Assembly (NCBI RefSeq): GCF_040499845.1 | Contig: NZ_CP159342.1 | Coordinates: 4,588,001-4,652,000, forward strand | DNA length: 64,000 nt | Source: Micromonospora sp. CCTCC AA 2012012 | GTDB taxonomy: Bacteria; Actinomycetota; Actinomycetes; Mycobacteriales; Micromonosporaceae | Direction of reading: 5' to 3' | Made by a program: the position numbers and the translations under genes | In this document: positions 7,661 through 16,147 of the stretch, piece after piece | Numbering within the stretch: position 1 is the first letter of the stretch | Layout: each line of letters starts with the position of its first letter | The notes under the pieces: model-generated | Database searches by the model: none | Told to the model about the DNA's origin: nothing | What the model saw: the letters and a program-made list of their open reading frames with translations, nothing else

Positions 7661-8720
7661 GCCCGTCACCCTCAAGCTCACCGCCAAGGACTTCAAGTCC
7701 GACCAGGAGGTGCGCTGGTGCCCCGGCTGCGGCGACTACGCGATCCTCGCCGCCGTGCAGCAGTTCATGCCGGAGCTGAACATCCCGCGCGAGAACATCG
7801 TCTTCGTCTCCGGGATCGGCTGCTCGTCGCGCTTCCCGTACTACATGAACACCTACGGGATGCACTCGATCCACGGGCGTGCCCCGGCGATCGCCACCGG
7901 CCTGTCGGTGTCCCGGCCGGACCTGTCGGTCTGGGTGGTCACCGGTGACGGCGACGCGCTCTCCATCGGCGGCAACCACCTGATCCACGCGCTGCGCCGC
8001 AACGTCAACCTGAAGATCCTGCTCTTCAACAACCGGATCTACGGCCTGACCAAGGGGCAGTATTCCCCGACCTCCGAGGTCGGCAAGATCACCAAGTCGA
8101 CCCCGGTCGGCTCGGCGGACGCGCCGTTCAACCCGCTGTCGCTGGCGCTCGGCGCGGAGGCCACCTTCGTCGGCCGCACCATCGACTCGGACCGCAAGCA
8201 CCTCCAGTCGGTGCTGCGGGCCGCCGCCGAGCACCAGGGCTCCGCGTTCGTGGAGATCTACCAGAACTGCAACATCTTCAACGACGGGGCGTTCGAGCCG
8301 CTCAAGGAGCCGGGCACCCGGGACGACTTCCTGATCCGGCTGGAGCACGGGCAGCCGATCGTCTTCGGCGCAGCCGGCAAGCCGAACAGCCAGGTCGGCG
8401 GCAAGGACGGGCAGTTCTGCGTCGTCCACCCGCCGGGTGGCTTCGGCCTGGAGGTCCGGGAGACCGCCTCGGTCCGCCCCGAGGAGATCGTGGTGCACGA
8501 CGCCACGGTCGCCGACCCGGCGTACGCGTTCGCGCTCTCCCGCCTGCCCGGGCTCGACCTGCGGAACACCCCGATCGGCGTGTTCCGCTCGGTCGACCGC
8601 CCGTCGTACGACAGCGTCGTCCAGGAGCAGGTGGCGACCGCCCGCGCCACCGTCACGGAGACTCCCGAGCAGCAGCTCGCCGCCCTCCTCTCCAGCGGCG
8701 ACACCTGGACGATCATGTAA
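7653..8720 (+). CDS. korB: 2-oxoglutarate:ferredoxin oxidoreductase, beta subunit
   Basis: The 355-residue thiamine-diphosphate and [4Fe-4S] subunit that partners KorA. VRWCPGCGDYAIL provides the first cluster cysteines, SGIGCSSRFPYYMNTYGMHSIHGRA continues the active site, and VVTGDGDALSIGGNHLIHALRRNVN is the GDG...N ThDP/Mg motif. EIYQNCNIFNDGAF supplies a further cysteine. The length matches family members (340-360). ATG 7653 lies inside the last codons of korA, so the pair is one operon ending in the strong hairpin at 8737-8782. Substrate preference (2-oxoglutarate versus pyruvate) is inferred from overall resemblance only. Confidence 0.96.
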   Translation: MSEPVTLKLTAKDFKSDQEVRWCPGCGDYAILAAVQQFMPELNIPRENIVFVSGIGCSSRFPYYMNTYGMHSIHGRAPAIATGLSVSRPDLSVWVVTGDGDALSIGGNHLIHALRRNVNLKILLFNNRIYGLTKGQYSPTSEVGKITKSTPVGSADAPFNPLSLALGAEATFVGRTIDSDRKHLQSVLRAAAEHQGSAFVEIYQNCNIFNDGAFEPLKEPGTRDDFLIRLEHGQPIVFGAAGKPNSQVGGKDGQFCVVHPPGGFGLEVRETASVRPEEIVVHDATVADPAYAFALSRLPGLDLRNTPIGVFRSVDRPSYDSVVQEQVATARATVTETPEQQLAALLSSGDTWTIM

Positions 8721-8736
8721 GTGACCCACCCGTTTC

Positions 8737-8782
8737 CACGGAAAGAGGGGCCATTCCCTGAGGAATGGCCCCTCTTTCCGTG
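8737..8782. terminator. bidirectional terminator, perfect 21-bp stem
   Basis: A perfect 21-bp inverted repeat (8737-8757 with 8762-8782) and a 4-nt loop CTGA lies between the convergent korB and potassium-channel genes. The stem contains GGAAAGAGGGG/CCCCTCTTTCC, so an A/T-rich tract is built into the arms. Confidence 0.9.
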
Positions 8783-8814
8783 CAAGTGCCGCGTGCGAGC
8801 CTGCGGGGGGCGGG

Positions 8815-9831
8815 TCAGGGGGCGGTCGTGGTGGACGGGGGGCGGTCGTCGCGGACGTGGACGAGCATGTCGCCGGTCTCGATCACCGCGCCGGCGCGGT
8901 CGTTGAGGGCGACCACCTTGCCCCGGCGGACCAAGGCGATGACCAGCGCCTGCAGCTCGCGCGGGGAGCGGCCCACCTCGTCGCGTTCGGCGGAGCGCAT
9001 CGCCAGCGCCATGCCCTGCCCGGGGGTGAGCAGATCCTCCACCACGTCGATCAGCGGCGGGGCGGAGGTGGAGAGGCCGAGCAGCCGACCGGCGGTGGCG
9101 GAGGAGACGATCACGTGGTGCGCGCCGCTCTGCTTGAGCAGCGGGGCGTTCTCGGCCTCGCGGACCGCCGCGATGATCCGGACCTGGCCGGCGGTGAGCT
9201 GCCGGACGGTGAGCGCCACCAGCACGGAGGCGTCGTCGCTGTCGGTCGCGATGATCACCGACTTGGCGGTCCGGACGTGCGCCTGCTCCAGCACCGCGGA
9301 GCGGGTCGCCGATCCCTCGATGGCGACCAGCCCGGCCGAGGTGGCCTGCCGCAGGGCGGCACCGCTGCGCTCCACCACCACGATCCGTGACCTGTCCAGG
9401 CCGTTCTCCAGCAGGGCGGAGACCGCGCTGCGGCCCTTCGTGCCGTAGCCGCAGATGATGACGTGGTCCTTCACGGTTCTCCTCCACCGCGACAGGCGAC
9501 GGCCGGTCCGGTACTGCTCGGTCAGGACTTCCAGGGTGGTGCCGACCAGGATGATCAGGAAGAGCACCCGGGCGGGGGTGATGAACAGGACGTTGACCAG
9601 GCGGGCCGACTGCGCGAACGGGGTGATGTCGCCGTACCCGGTGGTCGAGAGGGTGACCACCGCGTAGTAGGCGCAGTCGAGCAGGGTCAGCCCGTTCTCG
9701 TCGACGTCCCGGTAGCCGTCCCGGTCGAGGTAGACCACCAGGACGGTGAGCAGGACCAGTCCGAGGGCGGCGGCCAGACGCAGACTCAGCGCGCTGAGCG
9801 GGCCACGCCGCTGGGCCGGAAAGTGGATCAC
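8815..9831 (-). CDS. two-TM potassium channel with RCK (TrkA-N/TrkA-C) domain
   Basis: A 338-residue inner-membrane K+ channel. TM1 is at about 14-35, the pore helix and selectivity filter TTGYGD at 63-68, and TM2 at about 80-103. The cytoplasmic RCK domain starts at DHVIICGYGTKGRSAVSALL, a Rossmann GXGXXG motif for nucleotide binding. It continues through VVVERSGAALRQA, AIEGSATRSAVLEQA and VIIATDSDDASVLVAL, followed by a TrkA-C-like tail. RCK-gated channels open in response to NAD(H), ATP, cyclic nucleotides or Ca2+; the ligand cannot be read here. The start is GTG 9831: further upstream extension would overlap the divergent popR-like gene and has no recognisable sequence. Confidence 0.92.
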   Translation of the reverse strand: MIHFPAQRRGPLSALSLRLAAALGLVLLTVLVVYLDRDGYRDVDENGLTLLDCAYYAVVTLSTTGYGDITPFAQSARLVNVLFITPARVLFLIILVGTTLEVLTEQYRTGRRLSRWRRTVKDHVIICGYGTKGRSAVSALLENGLDRSRIVVVERSGAALRQATSAGLVAIEGSATRSAVLEQAHVRTAKSVIIATDSDDASVLVALTVRQLTAGQVRIIAAVREAENAPLLKQSGAHHVIVSSATAGRLLGLSTSAPPLIDVVEDLLTPGQGMALAMRSAERDEVGRSPRELQALVIALVRRGKVVALNDRAGAVIETGDMLVHVRDDRPPSTTTAP

Positions 9832-9986
9832 CGCGGGACCTGTCCCGACCTCGCCGTCGCCTGCACGAGCACAACATATCCGTTGGTGGAGATTCCGCAC
9901 GCCCGGGTGGCGCAGCGGGTCGGTGGGCGGGACCGGCAGCGGGCATGATGGGGGTGTCCCGGGACGCCGACCGCGAGGAGGCCCGC

Positions 9987-10655
9987 ATGTCGTTGCTGCG
10001 ACGGGTGATCGGCGGGGTGCTGCGCCGGGTGCGGCTGCGGCAGGGCCGCACGCTGCGCGAGGTCGCGGCGGCGGCCGGGGTCTCCCTGCCCTACCTCTCC
10101 GAGGTCGAACGCGGCCGCAAGGAGGCCTCCTCCGAGGTGCTGGCGGCGATCTGCCGGGCACTCGGGATCCACCTCTCCGACCTGCTGGAGGAGGCCCGCG
10201 ACGAGCTGCGCCGGGTCGAGCGGCGGGTCCCCGCCGGCACGGTGGCGACCGCCCGGCCGGACCGGCTGCCCGTCGCCCGCAGCGAGGTCACCGGCCCGCG
10301 CCTGCGGATCGGCTTCCACCCCGACGGCGCACTGCCGCCCGCCGACCTGACTCCGGCCCGGCACACCGGGCTGGAGATCGCCCATCCGAGCCGGCACCAG
10401 GCGGGCCTCGGCGACCCGGCGGCACACCGCATCGGCGTGGCGGGACACCGGATCGGTGCCGTCGGGCGTCCGTCGGGCGGGCACGTCGTGCTGGCTGGCG
10501 GGACCGGAGACTTCCTCGGGGCGACCGTCGGCGGGTCCGGCCTGCGGGTGCGCCTGATCGCCTCCGTGCCGACCGTCCGCCGCCGTCCGCGTACCTCGGG
10601 AGTGCTGGCACGCCGACGGGCCCGGGCGGGCCGGCGGCGTGCGACCGCGGCGTAG
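9987..10655 (+). CDS. XRE-family regulator of Clp proteolysis, PopR/ClgR-like
   Basis: A 222-residue DNA-binding protein. Residues about 12-72 form a Cro/C1-type HTH (RLRQGRTLREVAAAAGVSLPYLSEVERGRKEASSEVLAAICRALGI), very close to ClgR and PopR, the activators of clp genes in actinomycetes. The C-terminal 140 residues are Arg/Gly/Pro-rich without a known domain and end in ATAA. A C-terminal Ala-Ala is the ClpP degron described for these regulators. GAGGAG at 9975-9980 sets ATG 9987. The next gene is clpP, and TTCTGCC/GGCAGAA half-sites lie between them, which favours PopR over ClgR. The long tail is unusual: ClgR is normally about 110-150 residues. Confidence 0.82.
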   Translation: MSLLRRVIGGVLRRVRLRQGRTLREVAAAAGVSLPYLSEVERGRKEASSEVLAAICRALGIHLSDLLEEARDELRRVERRVPAGTVATARPDRLPVARSEVTGPRLRIGFHPDGALPPADLTPARHTGLEIAHPSRHQAGLGDPAAHRIGVAGHRIGAVGRPSGGHVVLAGGTGDFLGATVGGSGLRVRLIASVPTVRRRPRTSGVLARRRARAGRRRATAA

Positions 10656-10664
10656 GCCGCCCGG

Positions 10665-10696
10665 TTCTGCCCACGGCCGATCTGCGGCCGGCAGAA
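10665..10696. promoter_or_regulatory. TTCTGCC...GGCAGAA inverted half-sites before clpP
   Basis: TTCTGCC at 10665-10671 and its complement GGCAGAA at 10690-10696 are separated by 18 nt that contain CGGCCG twice. These half-sites equal the PopR recognition sequence as I recall it (TTCTGCC-3N-GGCAGAA), but with a longer spacer. A terminator for the regulator gene is the alternative reading. Confidence 0.5.
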
Positions 10697-10787
10697 TCGC
10701 TGGGCCCGGTCCGTCGTGCCGGCGCAGGCTGGAGACCGCCGGTTCCCCGGGCGGTGGGTCGCCCGCCGGTGGCGTGGAAGGCGGATC

Positions 10788-11387
10788 ATGATGATCGGGT
10801 ACGACATCCGGATGCTGGACGCCGGGCAGCCGTCCTTCGGCGACCAGGTCTTCGAACGGCTGCTCAGGGAGCGGATCATCTTCCTCGGCACCGAGGTCAC
10901 CGACGCCTCGGCGAACCAGATCTGCGCACAGATCCTGCTGCTGGCGGCCGAGGACCCGGACCGGGACATCTACCTCTACATCAACTCGCCGGGCGGCTCG
11001 GTCAGCGCCGGCATGGCCGTCTACGACACCATGCGCTACGTGAAGAACGACGTGGGCACCCTGGCGCTGGGCTTCGCCGGCTCGATGGGGCAGTTCCTGC
11101 TCTCCGGGGGCGCGGCCGGGAAGCGCTTCGCGCTCCCCCACTCGCGGATCATGATGCATCAGCCGTCCGGCGGGATGGGTGGCACGGCTGCCGACATCAC
11201 CATCCAGGCCGAGAACATGCTGCACGTGAAGCGGACGATGCAGGAGCTGATCGCCGAGCACAGCGGGCGCACGCTGGACGAGATCCAGCGCGACTGGGAC
11301 CGGGACCGCTGGTTCACCGCCGAGCAGGCCCGTGACTACGGCCTCATCGACCGGGTGCTCAGCCGGGCGGAGCAGCTGCCCGTCTGA
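10788..11387 (+). CDS. clpP: ATP-dependent Clp protease proteolytic subunit
   Basis: A 199-residue serine peptidase (family S14) that forms the tetradecameric chamber of Clp proteases. The catalytic triad is visible: Ser99 in GFAGSMGQFLLSGGAAGKR, His124 in IMMHQPSGG and Asp173 in WDRDRWFTAEQARDYGLID. The oligomer loop IYLYINSPGGSVSAGMAVYDTM is intact. The start lies at ATG 10788 (or 10791) after GGAAGG at 10776-10781; the 24 further in-frame upstream codons are Arg-rich and unlike the family. Only one clpP is present, whereas the PopR-controlled locus of Streptomyces has clpP3-clpP4. Control by the upstream regulator is likely. Confidence 0.95.
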   Translation: MMIGYDIRMLDAGQPSFGDQVFERLLRERIIFLGTEVTDASANQICAQILLLAAEDPDRDIYLYINSPGGSVSAGMAVYDTMRYVKNDVGTLALGFAGSMGQFLLSGGAAGKRFALPHSRIMMHQPSGGMGGTAADITIQAENMLHVKRTMQELIAEHSGRTLDEIQRDWDRDRWFTAEQARDYGLIDRVLSRAEQLPV

Positions 11388-11414
11388 CGCCCGCGTTCCG
11401 CCGGCCGGCACGGG

Positions 11415-11445
11415 GGCGGCCGGCGGGGTTCGCCCGCCGGCCGCC
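11415..11445 (+). terminator. 13-bp hairpin downstream of clpP
   Basis: GGCGGCCGGCGGG (11415-11427) pairs perfectly with 11433-11445 around a 5-nt loop, 27 bp after the clpP stop. The rest of 11388-11690 shows no gene. Confidence 0.75.
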
Positions 11446-11690
11446 GGTGCTGCCCCTCCTCGCCGACCGCCACGGCCTCGACCGGCTGCCACCCGCCCGG
11501 ACGGACCGGGCAGCGGCGTCCGGACATCGACGACGGCCGACGCCGGACCCGCCCCCTCGTTCGTGTCCGGTGCCCGGCGGCCGTGCGGAACCGGTCATCG
11601 AGATAGGACGGAGCCTATGACCGGCCATGGGGCCCCGCACGGGCCGGCGGGCACAGCGCTTTCGGACGAGTTTTCGTTACACGACCCGGA

Positions 11691-13478
11691 TCAGGGGTAG
11701 CTCACCACCGGGCTGGTGCCGTACGACCCGACGACCGGGGTGCCGACCTCGTTGACGGTGTGCTCGATGCCGCCGCTGCCGTCGAGGAAGACGGTGACCG
11801 CGTCGTGGATCCGCACCCCCGCCCGGCGGGGCACCTCGATCGCCCGCGCGCAGCGGATGTCGACGCCCTGGTTGAAGTACGAGTAGACGCCGAGTCCCCA
11901 CGCCTCGTGCTCGCGCACGTGGTCGGCGACCTTGTAGGACGCCCAGCCGTGCCCGGTGGGGCTGTCCCACGCCGCCTGGCTCGGCGGGTCGTAGGGCAGT
12001 TCGCTCTGGTAGAAGACGGTGCGCCCGCGCTCGCCGGCCCAGACGGTCTGCCACCGCTGGTAGTGCTCCACGAAGAGCCCGTACGCGGTCACGTCGTCGC
12101 CGGTGACCAGCACGCCGGTGTCGCCGGTGTTCGCGGTCCAGCCGATGCCGTTGCCGTGGTCGCCGCGCCAGGCCCAGATGTTGTCGACGATGGTGTGCCG
12201 GGCGTTGACCACCAGGCTGGTGACGGACTTGCCGACGCCGGGGCCGCCGACGCGGAAGAAGACGTCCTGGAGCGTGATCGGGTTGGCCGCGTGGTTGCGG
12301 TGGCTGTTGCGCTTGCCGACCTCGACCAGCACCTCCGACTCGACCGGCCCGGCGTCAACCAGCACGCCGGCGATCCGGACGCCGTCGACGTCCTCGATCC
12401 GCAGGGCGGCGTCACCGCTGGTCGGGGCGAGGCTCGGCATGCCGAGGCCGAGCACGACCGTGTCCGGGTGCTTGACCCGCAGCGCCCGCTCCAGGTGGTA
12501 GACGCCCGGGGTGAGCAGCAGGTGCCGACCCTGGGACAGCTCCTGGTTGATCTTGCTCGCGGAGTCGGTCGGCTTGGCGATGAAGAAGTCGGCGAGCGAC
12601 AGCGACGGCACCGGCCGGTCACCGGCGGCCCAGGTGGTGCCGGCCGTGTCGTGGCGCAGCGCCGGCACGGCCACCCGCCAGGCCCCGGCGGGGTCGACGA
12701 AGAGGTACGGCTTCTCCCGGATCACCGGGCTGGTCGCCAGGGTGGTGTACGGCGGGTTCGGGAAGCCCTGGGCGGGTGCGCCGAGCACGCCGGAGAAGAC
12801 CTGGTTCCAGACGCCGTTGGTCCAGTCGCCGCCCAGTTCGCTGTCCCGGGTCAGCCACTGCTGCTGGGAGCCGTTGATGGTGATGCCGTCCACCTTGCAG
12901 TCGGCGATGTAGCCGCCGCTGGAGTAGCCGCCGTTGCCGGGCTCCAGCCAGAGGATGCCCTTGATGTGCACGCGACGCATCGGGGACGCCTGGGAGACGG
13001 CCCACTGGTTCGACCAGTCGGTCGGGGTGACGGCGAGGTTCTCGGCGGAGCGCCAGAAGTTGGTCAGGGCGGAGATGCCGGCCGGCGAGTTGGGGTCGGC
13101 CTGGCCGACGACGCGTACCGCGCCGTGGATGTCGACGTCGTCGGGGTGGCTGCCCAGACCGGCCACGGTGGTGTAGTAGCCGAGCTTCGCGTTGACCTCG
13201 TAGCGGCCGGGCTTGAAGAGCACGGCGTAGCGGTCGGCGCCCATCTCGTTGTGTTCCTGTGCGGTGAAGAGCCGGTCCAGGGTGGACTGGATCTCGTCGG
13301 CGGGGGTGGCCGGGTCGTAGACGAAGACGTTCGGCCCGAAGTCGGGTTCGACGGCGTCCTCGCCCCCGGCGGGCGCGGCCGAGGCCGGCAGCGCGGGGAG
13401 TCCGAGGGCGGTCAGCGAAGCCGCCGACGCGGCGGTGAGGGTGAGGAAGCGGCGGCGGGAGCGGTCGAGTGGTCTCAT
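11691..13478 (-). CDS. Tat-exported right-handed beta-helix protein (GH55/pectate-lyase-like)
   Basis: A 595-residue secreted protein. The N-terminus RSRRRFLTLTAASAASLTALGLPALPASA is a twin-arginine signal. The mature part reads as a parallel beta-helix with stacked turns: DVDIHGAVRVVGQ, KVDGITINGSQQQW, HPDTVVLGLGMPSLAPTSGDAALRIEDVDGVRIAGVLVDAG, RHTIVDNIWAWRGDHGNGIGW, and VLFKPGRYEVNAKLGYYTTVAGLG near the start. Homologues are often labelled coagulation factor 5/8-type or adenylyl cyclase, but no such domain is visible. A role in polysaccharide breakdown fits the LacI-type operator just upstream. The substrate and catalytic residues are not identifiable. Confidence 0.85.
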   Translation of the reverse strand: MRPLDRSRRRFLTLTAASAASLTALGLPALPASAAPAGGEDAVEPDFGPNVFVYDPATPADEIQSTLDRLFTAQEHNEMGADRYAVLFKPGRYEVNAKLGYYTTVAGLGSHPDDVDIHGAVRVVGQADPNSPAGISALTNFWRSAENLAVTPTDWSNQWAVSQASPMRRVHIKGILWLEPGNGGYSSGGYIADCKVDGITINGSQQQWLTRDSELGGDWTNGVWNQVFSGVLGAPAQGFPNPPYTTLATSPVIREKPYLFVDPAGAWRVAVPALRHDTAGTTWAAGDRPVPSLSLADFFIAKPTDSASKINQELSQGRHLLLTPGVYHLERALRVKHPDTVVLGLGMPSLAPTSGDAALRIEDVDGVRIAGVLVDAGPVESEVLVEVGKRNSHRNHAANPITLQDVFFRVGGPGVGKSVTSLVVNARHTIVDNIWAWRGDHGNGIGWTANTGDTGVLVTGDDVTAYGLFVEHYQRWQTVWAGERGRTVFYQSELPYDPPSQAAWDSPTGHGWASYKVADHVREHEAWGLGVYSYFNQGVDIRCARAIEVPRRAGVRIHDAVTVFLDGSGGIEHTVNEVGTPVVGSYGTSPVVSYP

Positions 13479-13522
13479 CGGCCTGCCTGTCGAGGGGTGG
13501 GGGTACGGATCGACCGCAGAGC

Positions 13523-13536
13523 TGAGAGCGCTCTCA
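13523..13536. promoter_or_regulatory. LacI-family operator TGAGAGCGCTCTCA
   Basis: A perfect 14-bp palindrome lies 45 bp upstream of the beta-helix gene start. It matches the TGGGAGCGCTCCCA class used by CebR/CelR-type LacI repressors in actinomycetes apart from one symmetric change. No LacI gene lies in this window. Confidence 0.75.
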
Positions 13537-13602
13537 CGGCCGGGACCTCCTGTTTCTACCCCGTGGACGCCGGTCGCGCCAGAGCACCCCGGTTCCGGAA
13601 CT

Positions 13603-13956
13603 TCAGCGGGCGTCGTACCGGGCCCGGGCGGCTTCCACCTCGGCGAGATGGCCGGTGGCCCACGCCTCCAGGCCGGCGACCAGGTCGAGCAGGCTCCGGC
13701 CGAGTTCGGTTAGCGCATAGTCCACCCGGGGCGGGACGCTGGCGTGCACGGTGCGGGTGACGATCCCGTCGCGCTCCAGCCCACGCAGCGTCTGGGTGAG
13801 CATCTTCTGGCTGATCCCGTCGATCCGCTCCGCGAGATCGCCGTAGCGCCGCTGCCCGTCGGCGAGGGTCAGCACCACCAGGACACTCCAGCGGTCGCCG
13901 ATCCGGTCGAGGACCTTCCGGCTGCCGCAGTTGCGGTCGAACGGATCCGGCTTCAC
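13603..13956 (-). CDS. HxlR-family transcriptional regulator
   Basis: A 117-residue winged-helix regulator. It has the HxlR hallmarks: an N-terminal Cys (DRNCGSRKVLDRIGDRWSVLVVLTLADG), RRYGDLAERIDGISQKMLTQTLRGLERDGIVTR for the recognition helix and wing, and a C-terminal dimer helix (SLLDLVAGLEAWATGHLAEVEAAR). The N-terminal Cys is often a redox or electrophile sensor in YodB/QorR-type members. GTG 13956 is preferred because GAAAGAGAG precedes it and family homology begins at KPDPFDRNCG. The divergent NAD(P)H-dependent oxidoreductase gene is the obvious target, as in known HxlR/QorB pairs. Confidence 0.92.
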   Translation of the reverse strand: MKPDPFDRNCGSRKVLDRIGDRWSVLVVLTLADGQRRYGDLAERIDGISQKMLTQTLRGLERDGIVTRTVHASVPPRVDYALTELGRSLLDLVAGLEAWATGHLAEVEAARARYDAR

Positions 13957-14078
13957 AAGACGACTCTCTTTCAGTGCGTATCGAACTTCAAGGTGCCCAC
14001 TCTCCAACGGGAAGTGAGGGCTGCGTGTTCCCGTTGCTGATCGGTGACAGGCCCACCACGAGTACCCCGGGAGTTCCC

Positions 14079-14927
14079 ATGTCCATCGTCGTCACCGGCG
14101 CCACCGGCCAGCTCGGCCGCCTGATCGTCACCTCGCTGCTGCGCCGGGGCGTACCGGCCGAACGGATCGTGGCGCTCGGCCGGGACACCGATCGCCTCGC
14201 CGACCTGGCCGCGCGCGGGGTGGTCACCCGCCGGGCCGACTACGACGACGTCGAGTCGCTCCGGTCCGCCTTCGCCGGCGCCGAGAAGCTGATGTTCGTC
14301 TCCGGCAGTGAGGTCGGTCGCCGGCTGGCCCAGCACCACAATGTGATCACCGCGGCGCGGGCAACCGGCGTCGGGCTGGTCGTCTACACCAGCATCGTCC
14401 GGGCCGACACCTCCAGCCTGGTCCTCGCCGCCGACCACCGGGCCACCGAGGAGGAGCTACGCGGCAGCGGGCTGCCGTACGTCCTGCTGCGCAACAGCTG
14501 GTACCTGGAGAACTACACCGGCCAGCTCCCGACGTACCTCCGGCACGGCGTCGCCGGCGCGGCGGGCGACGGGCGGGTCAGCGCCGCCACCCGCGCGGAC
14601 TACGCCGAGGCCGCCGCCGCGGTGCTCACCACCGAGGGTCACCCCGGCCGGGTGTACGAGCTGGGCGGCGCCCCCTTCACCATGGGCGACCTGGCCGCCG
14701 AGGTGTCCCGGCAGAGCGGCGCCGAGGTCGGCTACACCGACCTGCCGGTCGAGAAGTACACCGAAGTGCTGGTCGCGGCCGGCCTGCCCGAGGGGTACGC
14801 GGCCCTGCTGGCCGACGGCGACCGAGGGCTCGCCCAGGGCGAGCTGGAGGCACCCGGCGACGATCTGGCCAGCCTGCTCGGTCGCCCGCCGACCGGCCTG
14901 GCCGAGGCGATCCGCGCGGCCCTCTGA
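14079..14927 (+). CDS. NAD(P)-binding oxidoreductase, QorB/NmrA-like (atypical SDR)
   Basis: A 282-residue atypical short-chain dehydrogenase. Residues 2-20 give the dinucleotide-binding GATGQLGRLIVTSLL. Next come RADYDDVESLRSAFAGAEKLMFVSGSEVGRRLAQHHNVITAARATGVGLVVYTSIVRAD and LRNSWYLENY, the SDR_a5/QorB pattern. E. coli QorB (YtfG) reduces quinones with NADPH, and a quinone or electrophile detoxification role is inferred. A CGGGAG ribosome site at 14068-14073 precedes ATG 14079. The gene is divergent from the HxlR regulator; the 122-bp shared region 13957-14078 should hold its operator, but I could not define a clear palindrome. Confidence 0.9.
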   Translation: MSIVVTGATGQLGRLIVTSLLRRGVPAERIVALGRDTDRLADLAARGVVTRRADYDDVESLRSAFAGAEKLMFVSGSEVGRRLAQHHNVITAARATGVGLVVYTSIVRADTSSLVLAADHRATEEELRGSGLPYVLLRNSWYLENYTGQLPTYLRHGVAGAAGDGRVSAATRADYAEAAAAVLTTEGHPGRVYELGGAPFTMGDLAAEVSRQSGAEVGYTDLPVEKYTEVLVAAGLPEGYAALLADGDRGLAQGELEAPGDDLASLLGRPPTGLAEAIRAAL

Positions 14928-14935
14928 GCCGACCC

Positions 14936-14967
14936 GCCGCCCCGGGGCCGACCGGTCCCGGGGCGGC
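14936..14967. terminator. bidirectional terminator, 11-bp stem
   Basis: GCCGCCCCGGG (14936-14946) pairs with 14957-14967 between the convergent oxidoreductase and HAD genes. Confidence 0.8.
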
Positions 14968-14973
14968 CGGCGG

Positions 14974-15750
14974 TCAGATCCGGTTCACCCGCCGCTGCAC
15001 CAGGTCGTCGACGAGCGCCTCGACGTAGTCGGCGGTCTCCTCCCAGCGGGTGACGGCCACGCTGTGGATGCCCATCGCCTTGACCGGGTAGTCGTTGCCG
15101 CCGACGTCGAGCCGGTCACCGACGAAGAGCACGTTGTCGGTGCCCAGGTCCAGGAACTCCAGCAGCTTCCGCATGCCGTACGCCTTGTCCACGCCCTTGC
15201 GGGTGACGTCGATCGAGGTGGAGCCGCCGCCCCGCACCTCCAGGTCCGGCAGCTTCTCCGCCACCGCGTCCCGCAGCCGCTTCTTCTTGCCGCCGTCCGG
15301 GTCCCAGCCGTACTTCTCGGCCGGCGGGGCGGACTGGCCCAGCGCCGAGAAGGTGATCTGGCTGCCCCGGTCCTCGATGATGTCGCCCCAGGTCTTCGAC
15401 TCCCAGAGCCCCAGCGCCTGCGCCGACTCGGTGAGCGCCGCGACCACCCGCGCCTTGTCCGCCTCGCTCAGGTCCTCCGCGTAGACCAGCCGCCAGTCGC
15501 CGTCCCACCAGCGGTAGTAGCGGGTGCCGCAGGTGGGCATCAGGTGCAGCCGGACGCGCTGCTCCTCGGTGAGCTCCAGGTGGGCGAGGACCTGCGCCTC
15601 GAACTGCTCGAACCGGCCGCCGGAGATGATCAGGACGTCGACCTCGGTGAGCAGGTGACCCAGCAGGTCGGCCATCCGCCGATCGATCCGGGACTTGGAG
15701 ACCGCCAGCGTGTCGTCCAGGTCGAACGCCACCACTCGAAGATCGTTCAT
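14974..15750 (-). CDS. HAD-IIB phosphatase, phosphomannomutase/sucrose-phosphatase-like
   Basis: A 258-residue HAD superfamily hydrolase with a C2b cap. Motif I is VVAFDLDDTLAVSKSRI (both catalytic Asp present), motif II IISGGRFEQFE, motif III around KGVDKAYGMRKLLE, and motif IV FVGDRLDVGGNDYPVKAMGI. GGNDY is shared with eukaryotic-type phosphomannomutases, and the cap sequence GGSTSIDVTRKGVDK supports a sugar-phosphate substrate. ATG 15750 begins the conserved fold; an upstream GTG at 15816 adds 22 residues with no similarity. It converges with the QorB-like gene. Confidence 0.88.
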   Translation of the reverse strand: MNDLRVVAFDLDDTLAVSKSRIDRRMADLLGHLLTEVDVLIISGGRFEQFEAQVLAHLELTEEQRVRLHLMPTCGTRYYRWWDGDWRLVYAEDLSEADKARVVAALTESAQALGLWESKTWGDIIEDRGSQITFSALGQSAPPAEKYGWDPDGGKKKRLRDAVAEKLPDLEVRGGGSTSIDVTRKGVDKAYGMRKLLEFLDLGTDNVLFVGDRLDVGGNDYPVKAMGIHSVAVTRWEETADYVEALVDDLVQRRVNRI

Positions 15751-16147
15751 CAGGTACCACCATGTCGTCGCGGGCAGGCCAGGAGTAGCAGGGTACCGAC
15801 GGTGACCCTCTGACACCCGGGAGGCCCAGGGCCGGCGTACGACCGAGGGCCGGTCGTCACGCGCCGCAGCCCTCTCCGACGCAGGCTAACAGCCGCGCGT
15901 CGGCGGGCACGGCGCGTTCGGCGATCCGGCGACGGCCGATCTGATCATCGCCGCACCGGTCGGACCGCCTCCGACCCCCGGACGGACAAGATCCAGAAGA
16001 CAACCGGACACAAACCTTACTTTCCCTGCGGCAAGGGACCGAGGCAGCCGCAACCCCTGGTTACGCTCGCGCCCGCACCTGCTGCCCCGTGCAGCGGGCC
16101 GGTGCTGGGTTCCACCGGCCGGTGCTTCCGACATCCAGGGGGACGAT
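15751..16147. other. intergenic region, no gene seen
   Basis: About 400 bp between divergent HAD and lamin-tail genes. It must contain both promoters. I see no convincing ORF or RNA gene. AGGGGG just before 16146 is the ribosome site of the next gene. Confidence 0.5.
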
